64,000 nucleotides of DNA, from the NCBI GenBank assembly GCA_022410635.1, contig JAJVDF010000140.1, forward strand, positions 220,137-284,136, in the 5' to 3' direction. Made by a program: the position numbers and the translations under genes. The DNA is from Tretioscincus oriximinensis. Taxonomy: Eukaryota > Chordata > Lepidosauria > Squamata > Gymnophthalmidae. The notes beneath the pieces are model-generated. The model did no database searches and had not been told where the DNA came from. It was given only the letters and a program-made list of their open reading frames with translations. Positions 33,918 through 45,195 of this stretch are shown here, in pieces (within the stretch, counting starts at the first letter, position 1; every line of letters starts with the position of its first letter).

Positions 33918-35516
33918 CGTATTACATGGTTCTATGCAGCAATTCCCCTCCTGCAGTACTTTCAATTGTGAATGTGAAGTTTACAGTTGTCATCCCTGGG
34001 ACTCATGCAAATAGGTTATTATATAAGCTGTATTTTTTTGTGGGGGGGATATGTGAATAGAGCTAAGTATGTAGTTATCTGAATGAAAAATCAAATGTGT
34101 TTTAACCCAAAGGCTTTCTGGTAAAGAAATTAACAGTGCCATCACTTTAAGGTAATGAGGTATGAATGAGCAGTAAGGTGCCAACAGAGATCTTCTTATC
34201 ATACTAGCAGTGATTAAATAAAACACATTTGATGACAGATCTTTCTGGCCATCTCATTGGGTAAAAATGTAGCCAATGAGATCACCTCCCTAACCTAGCC
34301 TCTACCCATATTAGCATACTGTCCATCTTACTTAGAAGGAGCCATGATACATCTCCAACAGATCCACCATCAGGTGAGAAGGAAGAAGCAAGCAGAGCTC
34401 CAGCTACCACCCGAACATGTGAACTAACCTGCCGCTTCATATCTGGCCTCCTTCTGTATGCTGCCATCTCAGCCATGTTTGCAGCCAAACACTCAGCTTG
34501 CCCATCCCCATTGCACTGTGAGATGCCCACCCTGCTCCTCTTCTGTGGGTTGCTCCATCATCTGCTGCCTTAGTCTGCCTGGCTGTCTTTCCCCACTACT
34601 GCCTAAGCCATGTTTGCAGCCACTCAGCACCATTCTGGCCTTCCTCTGTGGTGACCACTGAGTATCTGCAATGCCAGCTGCAGCATTTAGCCCCATGAGA
34701 GGCTCAACCCCTCTTGCCCAAGTGCCACCCTCAATAATCACCTGGCCACCGTCATATCAAAGAAAGGGAGAACGAGGGAAGAAAAGGAGATCCCATTACT
34801 ATCACCTGTTGCATAATACAGCTACAGCAGATGTTTCTACTGGTAAGAAATGAAAATAACATAAATCTATGTCCCAGGCAAGGCGTTTGTGGGGTTTTAT
34901 GGCACTGCCCTGATTATATGCCCCTCCTTCTTTTGAACTCTCATTCTACCATAAGTGCTTGTTTGAACAGTGCTTGAGAAAGAGTTTTCGTTTGCATGGA
35001 TGTACTTTAAATTACAGTCTCTTTTTCAGGAGCACAGAAAATGGCTGCCTTCTGTAATCACTGCTCAGGTTATAGAAATATTTCTAAGTGCAAACATCAA
35101 AACCAGGAAATAAAAGTTCCCTTGCCACAGTATTCTTGTAGCCAGCATGTGCTAATTACTGTAGTTCTCTTAATGCTTTTGCAAGTTGGATACAAAGGAA
35201 GTTGTGTTTGCTGTAACTATACTTAACTCCTCTGGATTCACCTTTCTAGAGCTGTTATTTTCATGACAACGATTCCGGGAAAGTTGTGTAGCATTTGCAT
35301 TGCAACCTTGGTACCTAATGGTAGGGCTGGTCTTGCATTTTAGATTTCAATACACTAGAAGGAACCCTGCAGGCCTTTCTCTGTGTCATCCACAATTAAA
35401 GCCCTGAGATGAGCGAATATTAAAGAGAATACTTTTGAACTTGTGCTAATGGCCTCTAATTTAGCAGCAAGGAATCAGGCAACTTGTGTAAAATATTCAG
35501 AAGAATTCATGTGCAT

Positions 35517-35693
35517 GGTAACCGGAAAAAAACCCAGGACAATTCTGCATCTTTAATAGGCGTGTCAAATAAGAAATTTCACCAGGTGCAGCTTATAATG
35601 TTGGCAACAGTGATCTGAAATTTCCTCTTTGACATGGTCATCAAAGATGAAGAACTCCTGTTCTGCTTTTTTGTATGGCAACACTACCCATAA
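35517..35693. mobile_element. Palindromic MITE P2, diverged full copy
   Basis: Ends GGTAACCGG and TATGGCAACACTACC. Interior ACCAGGTGCAGCTTATAATG and CCTGTTCTGCTTTTTTG. Confidence 0.6.
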
Positions 35694-37351
35694 GGTCAAG
35701 GACCATAAGCTTGGGTTACTTTCTTTTAAACTCGTAGAGGATGGCCATTCCAGACCCTAGGAATGGAACAGTCCTCTAGTGGGCATTTCCGCCTTTCTCT
35801 ACTGATTCTGCTGTTTCTCCTCTCCCCCACTCCCCGCCTTGCCTTCTCTTCCCTCTCCACTGGTGGAGTCGGCTGTCACAGGTTTATTGCTGTAGCACTT
35901 GTACTTGGGGCTAGTCGAGCAGCTACTGCCTACTCACTTGCTCGCTTGCCTTAGCTCTCTCTCATACACAAACACACACAAGCTCATGGGCTTCTTCCCT
36001 TCAAATTGTGGAAGGTATCTGATAATCTTTTATATTTTATCAGATTATCCACTCTTGTACAAGGTATGGATCCTTGTACACCAATGCCCAAGAATTCCAC
36101 CAGGGAATTCATTGTGATGTCACTTCCGCCCCCTGCTTCTGGAAAGAGCACCAGCTTCTGCTTCCCTGACATGACTTCACTTCCATTCACACCCCCAGAA
36201 GTGACGTCAAAATTTTTGTGCATGCTTTGCACTCGAGTAAGAGGCAAAAATCTCGAACATTTTGGGGCTCCTGGCTGAGGTTTCCTGCCAGAAAACTCCC
36301 AGGACGGCTTCTCTTCCAAGCTGGCGGACTGAACTTGTGGTGTGCACAGGCATCTGGCTCGTGTTGGTGGGATTTTTCCTCTCTGTCCAGTCACGCTGTT
36401 TTGAGGTGACAGACAGCTTGTTTGTCCTCTAGGGTCACTTAGAAAGATGGTTGTTTGGATTTTATTGCTATAAATATATATGAACTTTCAAAGAATGTAA
36501 GCAATTCTTTTAGAACTGATTAAAAAGGTCTAGGCTGCATGCAGACTATTTAGTTTTTTTAGTGCCATTACTCTTTATATCATTATGAAGGATTTACGTT
36601 TTAGTTTTTGTTAGCCTAGAAGCACAATTCTGATGACATTATTTGTGCTTAGAAACATGCAGGAGTTTTCTTTGCAGTCTGAGATTAGTTGTCTTTCCCC
36701 CAAGAAACCTCCTATTATTCTTTGCACAGTCCCCCTTCTGAGTCAACAATCCATATTCTTGACCACTAATTATCATCAAAAGTCATGCAAAGTATAACTG
36801 GAATTCCTACAGCACAATGGAACTGTTCTAGGACCACCGTAGCATCACAGAACAAAAAGCTCCCCAAAAATTATTTCAAAGGCTATGAAGAAAAAGTGCT
36901 ACAAGTCATTGGTAGAGCACTGCCATAGCTCTATGAGCAGCAGAAAGTGTGAAAAATCAGCCATTATGGTGTTACTCTGCCAATAAAAAAAGCATGTCTG
37001 GATGTAGCCAGAGACAGAATCCAACTGCTTTCAAGTTCACATATGTGTCCTGAAACACACATAACTGGAAGCTTCTTAGCAATAGTTAAGTTCCCACCCA
37101 AACTCTTTCTCTTTTTTGGATTTTTTATACATAATCCAGTGGTTGGGCTGGATGAACAAGTTTTGCAGTTCTCACCATTCTGAAAATTAACGTGTTTGCG
37201 CAAGCTAATGACAAGAGTGATCTCAGACACCAATTATAGGGGAGTTGAAATTCATTGTATATGATGAAATCGCTATTCAAAGAGAAAGTAGTCAGGTAGG
37301 TAGATGGGCAGTTAGGTATGGATTCCACTTTACCATACAAAAACTAAGATA

Positions 37352-37645
37352 GGAGGAGGAGAATCTGGCATTTATATCCCGCTCTCAGTTTACAGAGCGG
37401 CTTCCAAGGTTCATTTTTTAACCCAAAGGCTTACAACTATTCTACCTACCCCACTAGATTAGTTGTGATACTCATGAATCTACTTGAAATGTAAATTGCA
37501 AGTTACTTTCTAATAGCTGAGTTGTCTAGAGCTGAGGCTAGTAAAGGGTGCTCACCACCTTCCATGGCCAGCACAGGGCTTCAAGAACAGATCTCTTGTA
37601 TGAAAAACTGACTCTTAACACCTGAGCCATTCGTACCTCAAGCCC
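37352..37645 (-). mobile_element. tRNA-derived SINE, minus strand
   Basis: GGAGGAGAATCTGGCATTTATATCCCG-like text marks the 3' part. CAGAGCGGCTTCCAAGG follows in the body, and CTTAACACCTGAGCCATTCG marks the reverse tRNA-like head. The family is common in squamates. A second copy runs off the window at 63868. Confidence 0.65.
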
Positions 37646-37670
37646 CCTGGTATTCAAAACATTATAGAAG

Positions 37671-37750
37671 AAGTTGCACCTGGTGAAAAGTCCTCTCTTC
37701 TATATCCATTAAAGGAGCAAAATTTTATCCCCGTTTTTAGGTGGTAACCC
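37671..37750. mobile_element. Palindromic MITE P2, half copy
   Basis: GTTGCACCTGGTGAAAAGTC to TTTTTAGGTGGTAACCCT. Only one arm is present. Confidence 0.6.
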
Positions 37751-38528
37751 TACAATAGAACATACAGATTTCACTGTTCTTTCCATTTACATCATGAACC
37801 TAATTTCCTCAGCACTGAAATATTTTCTCAAGATGGACACTGATGTCATGATTTTAATGGAATGAATGGCCCACAGTTATCTTCTGGATGGATTTATGGG
37901 TGGCTTTATAATGTCACAATCTGGCTGATCTTGCAGTTGTCATAAAAATTTCTAAGGCTCACCTACTTCTGTCACAGATATGGACTGGGTTTATCATTCA
38001 TGGTGGGTCTTAGGAAAGCATTAAGCTAGTTAAAAGCATTTGTTTGTGTCTCTCAGTACATTCGCTGTTGAAGGCAAGATGGTATAAGATGAAGCAGCAT
38101 GTTATGCAAAGCAGAACTCATGAGGCAGAAGAAAGATACAACGGGCATAAGTGAAGGTCTGGATGAGGAGCCTCCCAACAGTCCACTGTTGGTTTCTGTG
38201 GGGCTTGAGTAGAAGCCACTCATTCCTGAGTGACTATCACACCATTAAATAAAACCTTTCTAAGCCATTCTAGATCCTAAGAGATCTCACCAAAGAAAAC
38301 CATTCTGATTTACCTTCAAGCTATCTCCTCCCTTTCTGAACTTTCCTGTTTTCAGATTATTTTAACTCTGAAACAATTCCTGGTTTTAGCCCAGTTTATT
38401 TCATAGGGTGTGCCATAAAATAAATCTTTTGAGGATCTTTAGTGTGTTTTTGAAACTGAACAGAGGTAGAGTTTAGGGGCCTTCCCATACTGAGCCTTAA
38501 TTTGGACAATAACTCGGAAAAAGCTTTT

Positions 38529-38668
38529 AGGGTTACCACAAAAAGGAGGGTAGATGTTTTTAGCTTTAATGGATGTGGAAAAGAGAAATTTTCAGCAGGT
38601 GCAGCAGACATTATAAGCTATACCTAGTGAAAAATCTTCATTTTTGTATTCATTAAAGCTGCTAAACA
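38529..38668. mobile_element. Palindromic MITE P2, right end lost
   Basis: Starts AGGGTTACCACAAAAAGG. The centre CAGACATTATAAGC and part of the right arm CATTAAAGCTGC are present. Confidence 0.65.
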
Positions 38669-39016
38669 TATACATTGACCATCAACAAGAACAAGCTTTT
38701 AAGAACAGACTCTGTTCCAGACTCTGCCCCAGTCTGAAACTTACCATATCTTGGGGCCATAAAGAGAATGCCATGGATCCATTTGGCATTCACAATGCAA
38801 TTCTAGGAGAATCACAGGCTTTTACTTGCATCTGGAGCCATCTAAAGTGTTCCTCAATGTCTGCTGGCAGAGACTCAGTACAGCCACAGCCTTGTGGCAG
38901 TGGTATTCCTGAAACTCAAGTCAGACATGCACTCTTAATTCATTTTCTGTCTGAAGAACTGGGTTTGAAGAACTGCCTGAATTAGTACAAGTAGCATTTA
39001 TTTTACTTTCAGGCCT

Positions 39017-39100
39017 TCCATGTTCTTCAGCAGGATTCCCCTTCTCCTTATCCTGTATTCCATGTTCTTCAGCAGGATTCCCCTTCTCCTTATCCTGTAT
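39017..39100. repeat. Tandem duplication, 42 bp x 2
   Basis: Two identical 42-bp units begin TCCATGTTCTTCAGCAGG and end TTATCCTGTAT. Read on the minus strand the unit is in frame (14 codons, IQDKEKGNPAEEHG). No gene context supports coding. Confidence 0.95.
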
Positions 39101-39259
39101 TTGAATTGCCACATGGATATGGGAACAGTGAGGGCAAAAGCTTAGAAGAGTTAATTGTTCCCTGTTTCCCACATATAGGAAGTAACATTTTGATTGCAGT
39201 TTTTTGTCTTTAGAGCAGACTAAATCCCACAAATTCTTTCCAGCTTAACTATAAATATG

Positions 39260-39456
39260 TTTAGTCCAGCAAAGGAGCTAGCAGCACTTTGAGACTAACT
39301 TGAGAAAAGTGGTTGGCATAAGCTTTCGTAGACAGGTCTACTTCTTCAGATGACCTGTCTACGAAAGCTTATGCCAACCACTTTTCTCAAGTTAGTCTCA
39401 AAGTGCTGCTAGCTCCTTTGCTGGACTTTCTGCTATACTAACACGGCTATTTCTCT
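39260..39456. repeat. Inverted-repeat copy of a widespread tetrapod repeat (Penelope-like?)
   Basis: Arms of about 90 bp (TTTAGTCCAGCAAAGGAGCT and its complement) flank GTAGACAGGTCTACTTCTTC. Outside is ATACTAACACGGCTATTTCT. The minus strand of the left arm contains a hammerhead-like core: CTGAAGA, A, a GTAGAC/GTCTAC stem, GAAA (39324-39349). Confidence 0.75.
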
Positions 39457-39542
39457 AAAATAAATATGTTTAGTTAGTGTCAGAACCTGACACTAACTAG
39501 TTAGTTAGAATCTGATCTGAGTGGGTGGAAGAGGCTATCAGT

Positions 39543-39970
39543 TGACTGACCAGATTTTCTGAGGCCCAAAACGGGGTAATTAATATCCATGCTAATTTGC
39601 ATATTCATAAATATGCAAATTACCCACCAACTTGCATTCCCTTATGAAATTCCCGCCTGAGAAATCTGTGAAGCTTGTGATAATTTTTTTTAAATGTGTG
39701 TGAAATTTTTGAAGTGCATGAGAATTTTATTTTTAACTGAGCGGAGGGTGTCTTCAGGAGCTGGCCCCAGATGCCAGAGCCCCCTAATGGTGGTGCAGTG
39801 AATTTTTTTCAAAAAAAAATTCAAAACCTTTTTTTTCAAAAGAATAATAATTTTTTAATTTAATTTTCTCAGCAAAAAACGGGGAAATTGCGCCCCCCCC
39901 CGGGAGGGTGGGGTAGACACGCCAAATCCGGGTCCCCCCCCCCNAAAAAAAGGGTCATCTGGTCATCCTA
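39543..39970 (-). mobile_element. hAT-like MITE, family A (about 428 bp)
   Basis: Ends TGACTGACCAG and CTGGTCATCCTA. Flanks CTATCAGT and CTGTCAGG match at 6 of 8. Contains a C-run with n at 39944. Confidence 0.8.
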
Positions 39971-40229
39971 CTGTCAGGAGATTAATTTTTCATGACCTAC
40001 CAGCTGCTGTGGTGTAAACTGTGCAAGAGGAAGATGCTATTTTGTTTTGATTATTTTAAATCATCCTCACAGCCATTTCGTATTGTTAAAGAAATAATTC
40101 CAAATTCACTTGTAGCCCATTAATATTTTCATGAACTATCAAAATTTGAAAATATGAATGAATATGTTTGTTTCCAGATGACTGTAAATAGTTATGGAAG
40201 CTTAATTCAGAATAACATTAAAATGCTAC

Positions 40230-40337
40230 TCTGACACTTTTAATACATCTTCAAGTCATGAAGAACAGGAAAAAAACAGGAAAAAGTTGGTTCCGTTCTT
40301 CAGGTCTCCGGATAGATTAAAAGTATGTGTCAGAACA
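40230..40337. mobile_element. Palindromic MITE P3
   Basis: TCTGACACTTTTAATACATC and GATAGATTAAAAGTATGTGT with GTCAGAAC form inverted ends. The inner arms are CATGAAGAACAGG and CCGTTCTTCAGG. Related copies lie at 9905, 46280 and 55778. Confidence 0.65.
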
Positions 40338-40811
40338 CAACCTCAAACAGACTTCAGCTTCATTGTATTTCAAACATAATCTGTATTATTACACTTCTTC
40401 CTGTGTGAATGGAGTATTCCAGGGATGGACAGAACCTTCTGTTTTTAATGTGTTTCATGCCAGCAAATACAAAAAGGCTATTGAGCTTTGATCTGAAACT
40501 AGTCATACGGTGGATTAAAACTCAGTCTAGGGTGCAAGAGAAAAAAAAATTCAGTGGCTATTTACGTATGTTAAATTGTGAAAAATAATGTGTGCATGTT
40601 TTTAAAATGGTCTGAAGTAAATGTATGAACATGGCTTGAGATAACAATCTACACATCAGTGGTCAAAGCCCACATTAAAGTTTCTTGTGTTTAGTCCACA
40701 TTAAAGAACATCAGTGTGTTGTTGCTACAACATTTTTTCTTTGGTATGATGCAGCTTAAGGCCTTTTGATCATTATCTGAGTGACACAAATTGAGGGTGC
40801 ATCCATGCGCT

Positions 40812-40917
40812 ATTTTCTTCATACTTTTCTTACACTATGATAGCTGGATTGCCATCCTGGATTACTAACAGCATTCACATCATCATAGCATAAGAAAAGC
40901 ATGAAGAAAACACTTTT
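40812..40917. mobile_element. Palindromic MITE P4
   Basis: TTTTCTTCATACTTTTCTTA with ACTATGAT is mirrored by ATCATAGCATAAGAAAAGCA with TGAAGAAAA. The loop is about 45 bp. Only one copy seen. Confidence 0.65.
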
Positions 40918-41194
40918 TTAAAAATGGGGGAAAGCAGCATTTGCAGTACTTTTTCCAATTTGACATAATATATATATTGTGCCCTACTGAATACTGCACA
41001 ACTGACAATATTGTCACATACCTGGGAATTTCACACTGGTGAAATCTGTGGATTAAGAGCAACTAGATGCTGGTCATCAGGCAAGTCACCTTTTGGACAA
41101 TGGAGCAATAATTGAGTATTCATCTGATTATGCAATGATTATTTCTTCCACAAAGAAGGCATTCATGTGGACGCATCCTGATAGTATTGAGTGT

Positions 41195-41526
41195 CATAAG
41201 AAGAGCCATACTGGATCAGGCCACAGCCCATCAAGTCCAGCGTTCTGTGTCACACAGAGGCCCACCAGATGCACCTGGGCAGTCCGAACAGAGGAAAGCA
41301 AAATATGCTCCTGTTCATGACTCCCTGCAAATGGTATTTCAGGAGTCCTGCCTGTTGCTCCATCCATCATTAAGCAACATCCAGACATCCATCCTAGTAT
41401 CCATTTATACCCTTGGTGTCTATAAACCTGTCTAGTCCTGTCTTGAAACTATCCAAGCTGTTAGCTACCACTACCTCTTCGGGAAGTAAATTCCACAGAC
41501 CGATGACCCTCTGGGTGAAAAAATAC
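41195..41526 (-). mobile_element. CR1 LINE 3' fragment
   Basis: Same subfamily as 30226. Truncated 5' at CTCTGGGTGAAAAAATACTG. A short insertion CATCATTAA replaces part of the GGAGG box near 41366. Confidence 0.88.
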
Positions 41527-42685
41527 TGTCACAATGATTGTCCCTTAAACAGAGAAAGAGAACATCAGAATGAGAGAGCATCTCTTCTAGAAACAAATGA
41601 TCAACGTCACATTTCCTTTTACCAGCCACTCAATAGGGTGGTGCTCATAGACTATGTTTTCTGATTAATGGAGTGGGCAGCGTAGTAGGAGTTTCTGTGG
41701 AAGCTTTGAAACATGGTTTGCTTTCTCTTGCTTCAGTATTAAAGTAATGTTGCAAAGTGCAGCAAATAAATAATAACTTATCTTAAATCCATCAAGTTCT
41801 TCCATCCACCAATTGCAACATATAACCCAGTTAGTAGCTCCTGTGAGCAAGTCACACCCATATTATGTGAACATTGCATTAGTTACTCAACACACCTGTT
41901 CAGGCAGCTGGTTCATTTTTTTCCAAGGCAGTATTAAATTACTCCACTAAACAGATAAAGCACTGTACGAAGTTCTAAATGAGCACCACAGTCACTAGTT
42001 AAAGGATGTTGCAAGAGGACTGGCTAATTTTATTTCTTATGGTCCGATCCTTAGTTGGAAATGCCTGGGTGAACATTGGTTCTTAGTCTTGTCTGGTTAG
42101 TGGCTACACAGGATCAATAGTAGGGCAGAAGATGGCTGCGATTGGCTGGGAACATTTCTGTAAACTGTACAGAGTGGTCAAACTATTTGGGACCTGCCTA
42201 TAGACAGATTCCCCCAGCCAACTTCCTGTAATCAGAAAAAATGTTTCATGTGGGCAGAACTGGACACAGATTGGTTAAAGAAGGTTCCTCTCTCGCAAAG
42301 CTAGCTGTGGCAAAGGCTGGGAGGGAGCTGTCTGCTGCTCAGATTACACTTCCTAACAGTCCCCATCGAGAGCATAACAAAAGCTCTGTTTCACTGTTGT
42401 TTTTAACTTTTGGAGTGCTGCTGCTATTGCTGGCTTCGTGGGTGGGCATCCAAAGTTTTATGATGAAAAAAAGCATAGAAAAGCAGGCAGAAACACAACT
42501 TGAAACTATAAAGCAGGAAACTGGAATTCTGCCTGGAAGTAGAGGAATATTAAGCTGGCATTTATTGTTTATGTCTTGACACCTCATCCATATTTTTTTT
42601 TAAAAAGCTCAAAAGTTTAGGATCAATTTCCAACAAACTTTATTCTGAGCTGTATCTCGGAAGAGACACCTATCACCAACATGCT

Positions 42686-43063
42686 ATAAGAACATACATA
42701 AGAACATAAGAAGAGCCATCCTGGATCAGGTCACAGCCCATCTAGTCCAGCATTCTGTCTCACACAGAGGCCCACCAGATGCACCTGGGCAGCCTGAACA
42801 GAGGAAAGCAAAATATGCACCTGTTCATGACTCCCTGCAAATGGTATTCCAGGAGTCCTGCCTGTTGCTCCATCCCAGAGGCAACATCCAGACATCCATC
42901 CTAGTATCCATTTATACCCTTGGTGTCCATAAACCTGTCTAGTCCTGTCTTGAAACTATGCAAGCTATTAGCTACCACTACCTCTTCAGGAAGTAAATTC
43001 CACAGGCTGATGACCCTCTGGGTGAAAAAATACTTTCCTTTGTTCTCACTTTTCTAGACTTTT
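42686..43063 (-). mobile_element. CR1 LINE 3' fragment nested in P1
   Basis: The copy is flanked by TGCTA on both sides (42681-42685 area and 43064 area). P1 sequence continues outside (CACCAACATGCTA to the left, TGCTAGTGTAGA to the right). Internal deletion of TCTG in the motif CTTTGTCTGTTCTC. Confidence 0.88.
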
Positions 43064-43365
43064 CTGCTAGTGTAGATTGATAGGGCCTGCCATAGTCGAC
43101 ACTGGCATACAGATAGCCAAGTCTTGGGTATTCTTCGTGAATGAAGACCTACCAAGGGGGGGAAAGCACAAGTCCAGAAGCTGATAATTATTTCCAATCT
43201 CCGAATTTGTATTTTCTTCTCAGGCACAGAATGCCTGAAGGTTTACTCTTGAGCTATTTTTAAACGTTTTGAGCTATTTTTAAATAGTTATGAAGTAATG
43301 AGCGTGAATGAGTTTCATGTGTGAGGGAGGAATCCGGTTTTAGATTCCATCTCTCTTTTAAATTG

Positions 43366-43500
43366 GGCTGCATCCCCATATCGCTTGTTTATTCACTAAT
43401 AAAGCACTGTGGGGGCTGGTTTGTCCCAGAATATCCACGTTTTGTTGTGGAACATCCAATTATAGTGGAATAAATAAGTGACGTGGGGATGCAGCCTTAT
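43366..43500. mobile_element. Palindromic MITE P5
   Basis: The inverted ends are GGGCTGCATCCCCATATCGC and GACGTGGGGATGCAGCC. The inner arms are TTATTCACTAATAAAGCA-like and GTGGAATAAATAAG. Confidence 0.65.
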
Positions 43501-43629
43501 GCAAATTTAATCTCGGATTAATGAGGTTTTGCTTTTTGTGGGTTTTTTTTCCCCTCAAACGCTGAGATGGCATGAAAGTGAGAGGTTTTAAACTGACGCA
43601 GACGACAGCTGTGCTTTATTCCGGTTTAT

Positions 43630-43745
43630 ATCTCGGTCAGAGCTTGGCCATCCACATGCCAGTGGATATAGGCCATCCACATAGCCTGCACTAGCCTGTG
43701 GGTAGCAGGTTGTAGCCCGGAATACAGCTCAGAGGGAACCGGGCC
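43630..43745. repeat. Palindromic element P1, rearranged copy
   Basis: GAGCTTGGCCATCCACATGC is followed by a second GGCCATCCACATAGCC and then CACTAGCCTGTGGGTAGCAG. It lies just upstream of the NFE2L1 CpG island. Confidence 0.6.
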
Positions 43746-43819
43746 TAAGATGATCGCTATTGGTTACCCATGGCAACTCCCCTATTACTACAGTGTCTCT
43801 TGTCAATACGAGGCTTAGC

Positions 43820-44760
43820 CCACTACAGCGATGACGTATTCGAGTAAACGTGGGGGGGGAAAACTGGTTGCGGAAGCCTTAGCGTTGTATGTAAAGCAAT
43901 ACGGGACTCTACAGACAATGGGAAAGAAAGTGAGCGTTTCTCGACTGTCATTGGTCGCTCGTTCTGTCGCTCGCGGAAGAACTCGTGAGCTCTTTCCGGA
44001 TTGGCCAGCTCCGTTGCCAATTACACCTGCGCCCTGCTAGTCGACAACCGAACCGGGGAACGTTCCTCTTGTCATTTCTCACCCCCCCCACTTTCATGTT
44101 CTCCCTCCCACCCCTTTTATTTGCGCGCGCTTTGATTGGCCGTTGAGCTGTCGCTCGCGAGGAAATCGTTGAAATGCCTTGTATGATTGAATAGGGGAGC
44201 TGCCGCTCGCCTCCGTCTCCAGGGATGATTGGACAAGGCCACGCGGAAAGGCGGGAAGAAGAGTAAAGGGAATCAGACAGGAGGGAGAGACGGCGCTTCC
44301 AGTTAGGCTTGCTTGTGTTGTTGGGACCGGCGGCGGCGGCGGCGGCGGCGCGTCGAGGGCGCTCTCGTGTCGAAGGTAGCCGGGGCGCTGGGCGGCTGAG
44401 CGGCTGGGGTCGGGGAGAGCACGTAAGGCACGGGAGTGGGAGGCGGGAACGGGAGGCCCGGGGAAGAGCACAGGGTTGCCGCAGCGACAGGGCTGCGCAG
44501 CGTGAGGCGAAGGCGGCTGGGGAAGCCTCGGAGGGAGCAGACAAAAGGGAGCCTCATGGGGGGCGAGGGGTTGAGGGCCAGCAGAGTAAGAACGGACGGC
44601 AGCGGGCAGCGTGGTCCGAGCGGAGGCCAGGCGGGGAAAGAAGGCGGCGGAGAACGTGGGCCGGAAGGGCTGTGGAAGGTAATTGGAAGGAATCGGGTAG
44701 AAGAAGAACGGGCAGGGGCTGGGACGAAGGAGGCGGAAGGGACGGGGCTGCTCCTCTTAG
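43820..44760 (+). promoter_or_regulatory. NFE2L1: CpG island promoter of NFE2L1
   Basis: This is a CpG-dense block upstream of the NFE2L1 coding exon. It has four ATTGG (inverted CCAAT) boxes at 43950, 44000, 44135 and 44228 and one direct CCAAT at 44017, the pattern of NF-Y-driven TATA-less promoters. A repeated CTGTCGCTCGC-like motif follows three of the ATTG cores at 13-14 bp. A seven-unit CGG run lies at 44328-44350, probably in the 5' UTR. Candidate first-exon donors are at 44375/44376 (CGAAG|GTAGCC) and 44678/44679 (GGAAG|GTAATT). The start site cannot be fixed from sequence alone. Confidence 0.75.
44328..44350 (+). repeat. (CGG)7 microsatellite in probable NFE2L1 5' UTR
   Basis: Seven CGG units plus CG lie in the promoter-proximal part of the CpG island. 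The run is short and uninterrupted. Confidence 0.85.
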
Positions 44761-44789
44761 GATGGGCAGGTTGTAGTCAAGGGAGGGGA

Positions 44790-45195
44790 GGAGGGGGGGG
44801 GCTTAGGATTGGGGGGGTCCTTTGGGGTGTGTGTTAGTGGTCCGATGGTCCCTTGGCGTTTAGTAACCTGGAAAGGTCTCTTGGGACCTTCCCTAGTAGT
44901 AGTAGGGGGTCCCTTAAGGGCTTAATGGTCAAGGGGGGGGATCTCTTGGCCATTTAGTAGTGGGGGGTCCCTTGAGGGCTTTGAATCGGAGGAGTCCTTG
45001 GCGGGTTCGCAATTAGGGGAGATCCCTTCGTAGTTTAGTAGTGGAGGGTGGGGGGTGGATCTCTTACGGGTCTAGTAGTTGGAGGGTGGGGGGAGAGAGA
45101 CTTTGAGAGCTTACTATTTGGGGGCTTCCGGGGCCAAATATTCGGGGGGTTCCGTGGCGGGTTAGTCGTTGGGGGTCCCGCAGTGCTGGGAGTGG
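44790..45195 (+). repeat. G-rich degenerate minisatellite in NFE2L1 intron 1
   Basis: About 13 degenerate units of roughly 25-38 bp follow the pattern GGGGGTCCCTTGG, then a GGGTT/GGGCTT core, then TTTAGTAGT. Clear units begin near 44811, 44882, 44906, 44933, 44966 and 45164. The plus (non-template) strand carries runs of 5-9 G, suitable for G-quadruplexes. The array starts immediately after the CpG island. Confidence 0.6.

Larger units (their letters stand above)
31438..43365. other. Intergenic DNA between COPZ2 and NFE2L1
   Basis: No exon was recognised on either strand. The region is dominated by palindromic elements (P1-P5), hAT MITEs, SINEs and CR1 copies, listed separately. 31640-33540 and 33920-35510 have little recognisable repeat content and could hold regulatory sequence, though nothing specific is visible. 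Confidence 0.7.

Noticed and set aside
38921..39232. Minus-strand frame with two 14-residue repeats as a repeat protein
   Set aside because: The periodicity comes from a recent 42-bp tandem duplication in intergenic DNA. There is no splice or promoter context and no homologue recognised.
39473..39498. Perfect GTTAGTGTCAG hairpin as an operator or miRNA
   Set aside because: The 11-bp arms with a 3-nt loop are too short for a pre-miRNA, and it is a single isolated copy next to a transposon.
43948..44837. Open frames of 125-198 residues in the NFE2L1 CpG island
   Set aside because: Low-complexity Arg/Ala/Pro/Gly translations of CpG-rich promoter and leader sequence on both strands, with no conserved domain.
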